From positions 1 through 56,292 of the forward strand of contig NZ_BQUN01000058.1 of the NCBI RefSeq assembly GCF_026008495.1: a stretch of 56,292 bases of DNA, in the 5' to 3' direction. The notes below the pieces were generated by a model that did no database searches, was not told where the DNA came from, and saw only the letters and a list, made by a program, of their open reading frames with translations. This document shows positions 1-6,839 of this stretch, in pieces. The DNA comes from Streptomyces sp. A012304 (GTDB lineage Bacteria > Actinomycetota > Actinomycetes > Streptomycetales > Streptomycetaceae). The first letter of the stretch is position 1, and every line of letters begins with the position of its first letter. The position numbers were made by a program, and so were the translations under genes.

Positions 1-57
1 GGGAAATGGGCACTTGGCGGGGTGCCAGCGGCGAAGCGGCGAGCACGGGAGGTTGCT

Positions 58-558
58 GTGGCGGTTCGGCATCGTCTGATCATGACGAGCCCGTGGACGG
101 TGTGGTCCGTCCTGGCGGACGGTCACCGGTACGCGGACTGGGTGGTGGGCACCTCGCAGTCCCGGCCCCTGCGTGGAGAGTGGCCCCAGGTGGGCGCGAC
201 GATCGCCTACGAGGTCCGCGTCGGACCCATGTCCCTGAACAACGAGACGGTCGTACGGCGCTGCGACGAGGGCACCGCCCTGGAGCTCGAGGCCCGGGCG
301 GGCGCGCTGGGCACGGCCAGGATCGCCATCGAACTGCGCCCCTGGGGCGAGCACTGCCTGGTGATCGTGGACGAGCATCCGCTGCGCGGCGCCGGCGGCG
401 CGCTGCACAACGTGGCCGTGGAGACACTGATCCAGATCCGCCACCGGGCCATGCTCGCCCGCCTCGCCAAGGTGTGCGAGGCGGAAGCCGGAGCCGACGG
501 CGATCCCGGCGAGCGGGCCCCGGGCCCGGCGTCGGGGTCGGGAGCCAGGCATGCCTGA
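58..558 (+). CDS. SRPBCC family (polyketide cyclase/START-like) protein
   Basis: This 166-residue protein has the layout of the SRPBCC/polyketide_cyc2 fold. It opens with a helix and strand (RHRLIMTSPWTVWSVLADG), then has the YADWVVG segment and alternating strands, and ends in a long C-terminal helix. Such proteins bind a hydrophobic ligand in a deep pocket; no catalytic residues can be assigned. The GTG at 58 is preferred because GGGAGG lies five bases upstream (48-53); an in-frame GTG at 22 lacks such a site. The gene overlaps the next one by 8 bp, so the two are translationally coupled and probably act on the same lipid or polyketide-like substrate. The family is fairly sure, the substrate unknown. 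Confidence 0.75.
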   Translation: MAVRHRLIMTSPWTVWSVLADGHRYADWVVGTSQSRPLRGEWPQVGATIAYEVRVGPMSLNNETVVRRCDEGTALELEARAGALGTARIAIELRPWGEHCLVIVDEHPLRGAGGALHNVAVETLIQIRHRAMLARLAKVCEAEAGADGDPGERAPGPASGSGARHA

Positions 559-2182
559 CGCGGTGGTGATCGGGGCCGGGCCCAACGGACTGGTGGCGGC
601 CAACGTGCTCGCCGACGCGGGCTGGAGCGTGGAGGTCCTGGAGGAACAGCCCGAACCCGGTGGAGCGGTCCGCCACGACCGGGGCGTCCACCCCGACTTC
701 GTCAACGACCTCTTCAGCTCGTTCTACCCCCTCGCCGCCGCCTCCCCGGTGCTGTCCGCGCTGCGCCTGCACGAGCACGGCCTGCGCTGGAGCCACGCCC
801 CCCGGGTCCTGGCGCATCCGCTGAGCGACGGCCGCTGCGCGGTCCTCGACCGCAGCATCGACGTCACCGCGGACTCCCTCGACGCCTTCAGCCCCGGGGA
901 CGGGGCGGCGTGGCGGCGCCTGCACGAGGTCTGGCAACGCCTGCACACCGACATCCTCGACGCCCTGTTCACGCCCTTCCCGCCGCTCAAGGCCACGGCA
1001 CGGCTCGCCGTCCGGCTGCGGGCCGCCGGCGGGCTGCGGCTGGCGCGCACCCTCGTGCTGCCGGTGCGGCGTATGGGGGAGGAGGAGTTCGGCGGCGAGG
1101 GCGGCAGGCTCCTGCTGGCCGGCAACGCCCTGCACGCCGACCTCGCCCCGGAGGCCGCGGGCAGCGGCGGCTTCGGCTGGCTGATGTCGATGCTCGGACA
1201 GACGTACGGCTTCCCCGTGCCCGTCGGCGGTGCGGGCGCCCTCACCGATGCCCTCGTGCGCCGGCTGCGCTCCCGCGGCGGCGTCCTGCGCTGCGGGCAC
1301 CGCGTCGGCCGGATCGTCGTCCGCGGCGGCCGGGCCGTGGGCGTGCGCACCGACGACGGCGAGACGGTCGCCGCGCGCCGGGCCGTGCTCGCCGACGTGT
1401 CCGTGCCCGCCCTGTACGGCGAGCTGGTCGAGCCCGAGCACGTGCCCGCGCAACTGCTGGCGGACCTGGAACGCTTCCACTGGGACTTCGCCACCTTCAA
1501 GGTCGACTGGGCCCTCGACGGCCCCGTGCCCTGGCGGACGGAGCAGGCCGCGCGGGCCGGCACCGTCCATCTGGCCGACGGCGTCGACGAGCTCACCCGT
1601 TTCGCGGCGCAGATCGCCATGCGGCAGGTCCCCGACCGTCCGTTCGCCCTGTTCGGCCAGATGACCACGGCGGACGCCACCCGCTCGCCCCAGGGCACCG
1701 AGTCGGCGTGGGCCTACACCCACGTGCCGCAGCGCGTCACCTCCGACGCCGGCGACGAGGGCCTCACCGGCTCCTGGGACCCGAAGGAGCAGGAGGTGAT
1801 GGCCGACCGGGTGGAACGGCAGGTGGAGCGGTTCGCACCGGGTTTCCGCGCGCTGGTCCGCGCCCGCCGCGTCCTGGGCCCGCCCACGCTCCAGTCGCTC
1901 GACGGCAATCTGAGCGGCGGCGCCATCAACGGCGGCACGGCGTCCCTGCACCAGCAGCTCGTCTTCCGGCCCGTGCCCGGCACCGGGCGGCCGGAGACGC
2001 CGGTGCGCGGACTGTTCCTCGCGTCCGCCGGCGCCCACCCCGGCGGCGGCGTCCACGGAGCCCCGGGCGCCAACGCCGCCCGCGCGGCCCTGCACCGCCA
2101 CCGCCCGCCGGGCCTGACCCGCGTCCAACGAGCGCTCATCCACCGCGACCGCACCGGGGACAAAGCCCCACCGCGGCGGTGA
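551..2182 (+). CDS. CrtI-like FAD-dependent oxidoreductase
   Basis: A 543-residue flavoprotein related to phytoene desaturases and all-trans-retinol saturases. The N-terminus carries the FAD-binding GAGPNGL motif followed by the acidic end of the second strand (EVLEEQPEPGGA). The C-terminus has the typical segment LFLASAGAHPGGGVHGAPGA, which contacts the isoalloxazine and the substrate. The ATG overlaps the stop of the SRPBCC gene, and GGGAG lies six bases upstream. Members of this family desaturate, isomerise or saturate polyenes or lipids. No phytoene synthase is adjacent, so a carotenoid role is not supported here. With the SRPBCC and SDR neighbours it probably forms a small redox pathway on a hydrophobic compound. 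Confidence 0.85.
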   Translation: MPDAVVIGAGPNGLVAANVLADAGWSVEVLEEQPEPGGAVRHDRGVHPDFVNDLFSSFYPLAAASPVLSALRLHEHGLRWSHAPRVLAHPLSDGRCAVLDRSIDVTADSLDAFSPGDGAAWRRLHEVWQRLHTDILDALFTPFPPLKATARLAVRLRAAGGLRLARTLVLPVRRMGEEEFGGEGGRLLLAGNALHADLAPEAAGSGGFGWLMSMLGQTYGFPVPVGGAGALTDALVRRLRSRGGVLRCGHRVGRIVVRGGRAVGVRTDDGETVAARRAVLADVSVPALYGELVEPEHVPAQLLADLERFHWDFATFKVDWALDGPVPWRTEQAARAGTVHLADGVDELTRFAAQIAMRQVPDRPFALFGQMTTADATRSPQGTESAWAYTHVPQRVTSDAGDEGLTGSWDPKEQEVMADRVERQVERFAPGFRALVRARRVLGPPTLQSLDGNLSGGAINGGTASLHQQLVFRPVPGTGRPETPVRGLFLASAGAHPGGGVHGAPGANAARAALHRHRPPGLTRVQRALIHRDRTGDKAPPRR

Positions 2183-2277
2183 CGACCGAAGCAGGGGGGA
2201 GCCGCGGTCGCGGGCCGGCCGGGCGGGGGCCGCTCACCGGGACGCGGCGACGCGTCGGCAGTCGAAGGAGACGGGTC

Positions 2278-3162
2278 ATGGCCGACAGCCCTCTGCGCGG
2301 CCGCACGGTCGTCGTGACCGGTGCCGCCCGTGGCCTCGGCGCCGCCCAGGCACGGGCGCTCGCCCGGCGCGGCGCGCGACTGGCGCTGCTCGGGCACGAG
2401 GGACCCGCACTGGAGACGGTGGCCGCGGCCCTGCCCACCCCGGCCCTGGCCGTCGAGGTGGACGTCACCGACGCGGCGGCCCTGGAGCGCGTGGCCGAAC
2501 AGGTCCGTGGCGGGCTGGGCCCGCCCTCGGCCGTCGTCGCCAACGCGGGCATCGCCGAGGGCGGCCCCCTCGCCGTGGCGGACATGGGCACCTGGCGCCG
2601 AATCGTCGAGGTCAACCTCGTCGGCAGCGCGCTCACCGCCCGCGCCTTCCTGCCCGACCTCCAGGAGACGGCGGGCTACTACCTCCAGATCGCCTCCCTC
2701 GCGTCGATCGGCGCCGCGCCGATGATGAGCGCCTACTGCGCCTCCAAGGCCGGTGTGGAGGCCTTCGCCCACGCGCTGCGCGCCGAGGTGGCCCACCGGG
2801 GCGTCGCGGTCGGCATCGCCTACATGAGCTGGACCGACACCGACATGATCCGCGACGCCGACCGCCATGTGGTCCTGCGCGAGCTGCGCACCCACATGCC
2901 GGGACCCGCCCGGCGGGTCCACCCGGCCGACCTCGTCGCGGAGCGGCTCGCACGGGCCGTGGAAACCCGCCGCACCGCCGTGTACGTACCCGCCTGGCTG
3001 CGCCTCGCCCAGGTGACGCGGGCCGCGCTGCCCCCGCTGGTGCTGCGGGTGTGCCGGCGCGAGCTGCCCCGCCTGGAGGCCGAGGAGGCCCTCCGGTCCA
3101 CAGGTCCGCTCGGCGGCGGCGGACGCGCCGACAGCGACGCCGCCCGCGCCCGCCGGCCCTGA
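2278..3162 (+). CDS. Short-chain dehydrogenase/reductase
   Basis: A 294-residue classical SDR. The cofactor motif TGAARGLG is at the N-terminus, NAGIA marks strand beta-4, and the catalytic Ser and YxxxK are present (Ser in IASLAS, YCASK). A downstream extension rich in hydrophobic residues near residues 240-265 may be a membrane-associating helix, seen in SDRs acting on lipids. AAGGAG stands seven bases before the ATG. It lies 95 bp after the FAD oxidoreductase on the same strand and probably belongs to the same transcription unit. It would interconvert an alcohol and a ketone using NAD(P); the substrate is not deducible. Confidence 0.88.
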   Translation: MADSPLRGRTVVVTGAARGLGAAQARALARRGARLALLGHEGPALETVAAALPTPALAVEVDVTDAAALERVAEQVRGGLGPPSAVVANAGIAEGGPLAVADMGTWRRIVEVNLVGSALTARAFLPDLQETAGYYLQIASLASIGAAPMMSAYCASKAGVEAFAHALRAEVAHRGVAVGIAYMSWTDTDMIRDADRHVVLRELRTHMPGPARRVHPADLVAERLARAVETRRTAVYVPAWLRLAQVTRAALPPLVLRVCRRELPRLEAEEALRSTGPLGGGGRADSDAARARRP

Positions 3163-3239
3163 ATCCGTGAAGAAACCTCGAAAGTCTCGCGACTGCTCAG
3201 TGTGCAAGGGGGAATTCGGGGAGTAGGAGGTCGATGGAA

Positions 3240-3410
3240 ATGGTGCCCCTGATTCTGGTTCTTCTCCTGGCCGTGTTCCTGTTCGGAGTGGGTTTCGCCG
3301 TAGAGGCCCTGTGGTGGATCGCGCTCATCGTGCTGGCCGTGTGGGTGCTGGGCTTCTTCCTGCACCCGGCGGGCGGTCCGGGACGCCGGGCCCGCTGGTA
3401 CCGCTGGTAG
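3240..3410 (+). CDS. Very small hydrophobic membrane protein
   Basis: This 56-codon gene has an AGGAGG site nine bases before the ATG at 3240 (an ATG at 3234 is also in frame). The protein starts MVPLILVLLLAVFLFGVGF, continues with a second hydrophobic stretch around LWWIALIVLAVWVLGFF, and ends in a basic, aromatic tail (GRRARWYRW). Two close hydrophobic segments form a small hairpin in the membrane. I recall short proteins of this composition annotated simply as hydrophobic protein in many Streptomyces genomes; their role is unknown. The strong ribosome binding site and clean composition make it a real gene despite its size. Confidence 0.72.
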   Translation: MVPLILVLLLAVFLFGVGFAVEALWWIALIVLAVWVLGFFLHPAGGPGRRARWYRW

Positions 3411-3489
3411 AGGTCGCGTTTGTGAGTCGGAAAGCGGGTCACTACGGTGTGCGGAGCACTGGGCCGCTCTTTCCGACCGCAAACGCATC

Positions 3490-4806
3490 GTGAGGTGTTC
3501 GGGTCTGTCCGCGTCGCAACAGGCAGAAACCGCAGAAGCCATAGAAAAGACAGAAAAGACACAGGCGAGCGACATCGCAGCGCACGCTGAACCAGCGGAG
3601 CGCGCGACGCGGGCACCGTCCTCGGGCGGTGCCTCGCCGCGTCCGCTCACCCGGGAAGGACCCTCGCCGCACTCCCCGAAGGCGAGGGACGCGTTCTTCG
3701 ACAACGCCAAGTACCTCGCCATCGTGCTGGTCGCCGTCGGCCACGCCTGGGAGCCCCTGCGGTCCGGCAGTCGCACGGTCACGGCGCTCTACACCTTCGT
3801 CTACGCCTTCCACATGCCGGCCTTCATCGTCGTCTCCGGCTACTTCTCACGCGCCTTCGCCGCCGAGCCACGGCACATCCGGCGCCTGATCACCGGCGTG
3901 GCCGTGCCGTTCGTCGTCTTCGAGGTGGCGTACACCCTGTACACGAGATGGACCGACGACGCCCCGGACCGTCCGATCAGCCTGCTGGACCCGCTGTACC
4001 TGACCTGGTTCCTGGCGGCGCTGTTCATCTGGCGGCTGACCGCCCCGGTGTGGAAGCTCGTCCGATGGCCGGTCCCCGTCGCGCTCGGCGTCGCGATGCT
4101 GGCGACGCTGTCGCCCGCCATCGGCAAGGACCTCGCCCTGCAACGGGTCCTCCAGTTCCTGCCGTACTTCGTGCTGGGCCTGTGCCTGACGCCGGAGCAC
4201 TTCCGGCTGGTGCGCCGGCGTGCGGCCCGCGTCCTGGCGGTGCCGGTCCTGGCCGCCGCCCTGGCGGTGGCCTACTGGGCGGTGCCGCGCATGGACTACG
4301 CCTGGTTCTTCCACGACGACAGCGCCGAACAGCTCGGCGCGCCCGCCTGGTCGGGCCCGGTGATGACCCTGGCGACCTTCGGCTGCTCCGTCGCCCTGGT
4401 CGCCTGCTTCCTGGCCTGGGTGCCCGGCCGGCGTACCTGGTTCACCGTCCTGGGCACCGGCACGCTCTACGGCTATCTGCTGCACGGCTTCGTCCAGCAG
4501 GCGGCCGGACCGGCCGGCTGGTACGAGCCGGACTGGGTGCACCGGCCGCTCGGCGCGCCGGCCGTCACCGTCGCCGCCGCGGCGGTCGTGACGCTGCTGT
4601 GCACATCACCGGTACGCCGGCTCTTCCGCCCTGTGGTGGAACCGTCGATGGACTGGGCGTTCCGCGGCGGCGCGGTCCGGACACCGAGGGGCCGCGCGCC
4701 TCATACGCGGACGGGGCCGTCGCCGTCGCCGAGCCGTCTGCGTAGCACCATCAGGGCGGTGTCGTCACCGGGCGTGCCCGCCGCGTGGCGCCGCAGGTCA
4801 CGGTAG
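3490..4806 (+). CDS. Acyltransferase family 3 membrane protein
   Basis: A 438-residue polytopic membrane protein of the acyltransferase_3 family. The conserved core begins near residue 67 with RDAFFDNAKYLAIVLVAVGH, containing the characteristic His, and about ten membrane segments follow (for example FHMPAFIVVSGYFS and LYLTWFLAALFIW). Relatives O-acetylate sugars or cell-surface glycans, resembling fucose 4-O-acetylases. The first 65 residues are polar and low in complexity, partly encoded by an AT-richer 9-nt repeat (3524-3559); no better start codon exists after the GTG at 3490. The last 35 codons overlap the 3' end of the convergent phosphatase gene by 106 bp, and the tail there (Ser/Pro/Arg-rich) looks non-conserved. 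Confidence 0.82.
   Translation: MRCSGLSASQQAETAEAIEKTEKTQASDIAAHAEPAERATRAPSSGGASPRPLTREGPSPHSPKARDAFFDNAKYLAIVLVAVGHAWEPLRSGSRTVTALYTFVYAFHMPAFIVVSGYFSRAFAAEPRHIRRLITGVAVPFVVFEVAYTLYTRWTDDAPDRPISLLDPLYLTWFLAALFIWRLTAPVWKLVRWPVPVALGVAMLATLSPAIGKDLALQRVLQFLPYFVLGLCLTPEHFRLVRRRAARVLAVPVLAAALAVAYWAVPRMDYAWFFHDDSAEQLGAPAWSGPVMTLATFGCSVALVACFLAWVPGRRTWFTVLGTGTLYGYLLHGFVQQAAGPAGWYEPDWVHRPLGAPAVTVAAAAVVTLLCTSPVRRLFRPVVEPSMDWAFRGGAVRTPRGRAPHTRTGPSPSPSRLRSTIRAVSSPGVPAAWRRRSR
3524..3559 (+). repeat. 9-nt degenerate tandem repeat inside the acyltransferase N-terminus
   Basis: Four consecutive 9-nt units read cagaaaccg, cagaagcca, tagaaaaga and cagaaaaga. They are markedly purine- and A-rich against the GC-rich surroundings and encode a three-residue periodicity (ExT-like) in the disordered N-terminus of the acyltransferase. 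Confidence 0.6.
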
Positions 4807-5858
4807 ACGGCGGCCGGTACGTCACCGGCGAGGACGTCGGACCAGGCCGAGGCCCGCTCCTCCAGGGGGTAGAACGCGCCGGACGGATCGCGGGCCTCGG
4901 TGACGCCGTCCGTGCACAGCAGGAGCGTGCTGCCGTGCGGGAAGGCGAACCACTCGACCGTGCGCGGCTCGGGGGCCAGGGCGTCCAGGCCCAGCGGCAC
5001 GCACGGCTCGCGCCTGAGCACCGGCCCGGTGGTGTCGCCGTGCAGCAGCAGGGGCGCCACATGCCCGCAGTTGATCGCCTGGACCTCCACCCCTGAGTCG
5101 ACGCCGAGGACCAGCGCGGTCACGAAGCGCTCGCTCTCCCCGGCCTGCGCCGCGAAGGAGTTGTGCCGCAGCACCGCCTCCTCCAGAGCGTCCACGATGC
5201 CGGTGAGCGTCGGCTCGGCCACGGCCGCCTCGCGGAAGGCGCTGAGCACCGCGAAGGCCGCGCTGATGGCGGGCAGGCCCTTGCCCTGCACATCGGCGAT
5301 GAAGACCCGGGTGCCGTACGGGGAGGCCACGACCTCGTAGACGTCGCCGCCCACCCGGCTGTCCTCCTCCACCGGCTGGTAGAGGCCGTGCACCAGCAGC
5401 TGGTCCGTCATCAGCGGGAACGGCCGCAGCAGCTGGCGTTGCAGGGCGGCCGCCGCCGAACGCAGCCGGGCGATCTCGCCCTCGCTGCGCACCCGCTGGG
5501 CGGCCCGTGCCACGCTGAGGCCGTTGAAGACCAGCGCGAACACGACGGTCGCCGCGCCGGCGCCGACGCTGTCCTCCGCCCGGTCGAAGAGCGACCCGAT
5601 GATCATGAGCGTCACCCAGACGGAGGCGACGGCGGTCTGCCGCACGGTCCCTCGCCCGGCGATCAGCGCGGGGAGCACGACGAGGAAGGGGGCCAGCCGG
5701 GACTCCCGGTCCAGGAAGACACCGGTCACCGCGAGGATCACGGTGAGGGCGGCGAGCCAGGACACCACCACGGACCAGCGCAGCGCCGGGGCCGACCCGT
5801 CCCGGCCGTCGACCAGCGACAGCCGGTCCGTGTCCCTGCGGATGCCCGGGATGCCCAC
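4701..5858 (-). CDS. Membrane-anchored SpoIIE/PP2C-type protein phosphatase
   Basis: This 385-residue protein has an N-terminal membrane region of about four hydrophobic segments (WSVVVSWLAALTVILAVTGVF onward, roughly residues 25-115). A short coiled linker follows (RSEGEIARLRSAAAALQRQLL), then a SpoIIE domain with VGGDVYEVV, FIADVQGKG, NCGHVAPLLL, LLCTDGVTEAR and GDDTALMVL, the Asp/Gly motifs that bind the metals. Such RsbU-like phosphatases dephosphorylate anti-anti-sigma factors and so adjust stress or developmental sigma factors in Streptomyces. The GTG at 5858 is chosen because GGGAGG lies five bases upstream; longer versions add an unconserved Arg-rich leader. No anti-sigma partner gene is adjacent. 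The 3' end overlaps the convergent acyltransferase gene by 106 bp. Confidence 0.88.
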   Translation of the reverse strand: MGIPGIRRDTDRLSLVDGRDGSAPALRWSVVVSWLAALTVILAVTGVFLDRESRLAPFLVVLPALIAGRGTVRQTAVASVWVTLMIIGSLFDRAEDSVGAGAATVVFALVFNGLSVARAAQRVRSEGEIARLRSAAAALQRQLLRPFPLMTDQLLVHGLYQPVEEDSRVGGDVYEVVASPYGTRVFIADVQGKGLPAISAAFAVLSAFREAAVAEPTLTGIVDALEEAVLRHNSFAAQAGESERFVTALVLGVDSGVEVQAINCGHVAPLLLHGDTTGPVLRREPCVPLGLDALAPEPRTVEWFAFPHGSTLLLCTDGVTEARDPSGAFYPLEERASAWSDVLAGDVPAAVYRDLRRHAAGTPGDDTALMVLRRRLGDGDGPVRV

Positions 5859-6207
5859 CGGTGCCTCCCGCTCGTGCGCCTCTCGGCGGACCCGCCCGTG
5901 GACGGGTGCCCTCCACCCCAATGGTCCGACAGTCCCACGAGGTTCGCCCGCCACGTCTTGACCACGATCGAGAGCCAGGTCCACCGTTCCGGCGTCCGAG
6001 TTGGTTGAAACGATTCAAGGCATGTTCCTCCCGGCGGGCATCGGCCGCTGCCGCACGACGATCGACCTGCCGTCTTCGCCACCGCCGCCCGGCAGGACAC
6101 GGCCCGGTCGGCCCGGTCAGGCTGGTGCCCTACGGCCAGGCCGCCGGGAACCGACCGGGGGAGTGCGACGGCCGGACGCGGGTCCGCCGCCCCGACGGGG
6201 AGCCACG
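5859..6207. other. Gap upstream of the phosphatase gene
   Basis: About 350 bp between the phosphatase start and the stop of the next minus-strand gene. It should carry the phosphatase promoter and 5' leader. The only structured element seen is the LacI-like palindrome at 6005-6018. Reading frames crossing it are Pro/Arg/Gly-rich and look non-coding. Confidence 0.5.
6005..6018. promoter_or_regulatory. LacI-family-like palindrome
   Basis: TTGAAACGATTCAA is a 14-bp near-perfect palindrome with one mismatched central pair and the CG centre typical of LacI-family operators. It lies 147 bp upstream of the phosphatase start and has no obvious sugar gene beside it. It may control the phosphatase, or be a relic of a lost sugar gene. 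Confidence 0.35.
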
Positions 6208-6630
6208 CTATCCGGCGTCGGGGAAGCCGACGTCGGGCAGGCCGCCCGGACCCCGGCGCGGGCCCCGGCCCGGCCCCGGGTCGGGTTCGCCGTCGGCCCG
6301 CCGCGCCCGGCGCGCGTTCTCGCCGCGCATCGCCGTCAGCCACGGCCACAGGTCCGGCAACGGCTGCGCCGCGCAGGTCAGCCGGTGCTCGATCCGGCAG
6401 CGCTGCGAGGCGACCGGCGGACACACCCCGTACACCGTCACCCGGCCGTCCGACAACACGATCCACCGATGCTCGGCGGGCACCAGGTGGGCGAGCACGT
6501 CCACCCCCGGCTCCAGCAGCACCCAGTCGTGTTCCGACGTCAGCACCCGGTCCTGCGGCAGCCCGCAGTACGGGCACGCGTACGTGCGGCCCTCGCGCAA
6601 ACGGCGCGGCCCCCTGTCGACAGCCCCCAT
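6208..6630 (-). CDS. Small DUF6083-like hypothetical protein
   Basis: A 140-residue soluble protein. It begins with a treble-clef-like CPYCG pair, followed by a segment with EHDWVLLEPG, VPAEHRWIVLSDG and CRIEHRLTC. That spacing of Cys, Trp and His resembles the small actinobacterial DUF6083 family of unknown function, in which Cys pairs may bind zinc. The last 30 residues are Gly/Pro/Arg-rich and probably disordered. The ribosome binding site before the ATG is weak. It is divergent from the kinase gene with about 209 bp between them. The function is not known and I assign none. Confidence 0.6.
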   Translation of the reverse strand: MGAVDRGPRRLREGRTYACPYCGLPQDRVLTSEHDWVLLEPGVDVLAHLVPAEHRWIVLSDGRVTVYGVCPPVASQRCRIEHRLTCAAQPLPDLWPWLTAMRGENARRARRADGEPDPGPGRGPRRGPGGLPDVGFPDAG

Positions 6631-6839
6631 GGCAGGAGCGTGCCCACGACCGGGGCCCCACGCACGCCGTCTTCAGGCCGCAACCGGTGGGACCCCACGG
6701 ACCCGGCACACCAGCCGAGACACCACCGGACCGCCGCCGCCCCCGCCGGCCCACCGGTCACGGCCTGAGGCCCGCCGCACACACCCCCACGGCGGGCCGG
6801 GCCGGGTGCGGAATACTGCCCCGGAGGATCACGGCACGG

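Noticed and set aside
80..2143. Long open frame opposite the SRPBCC and CrtI-like genes
   Set aside because: It is Arg/Gly/Ala-rich with no domain, and the + strand carries clear enzymes with start sites. High GC makes such antisense frames common.
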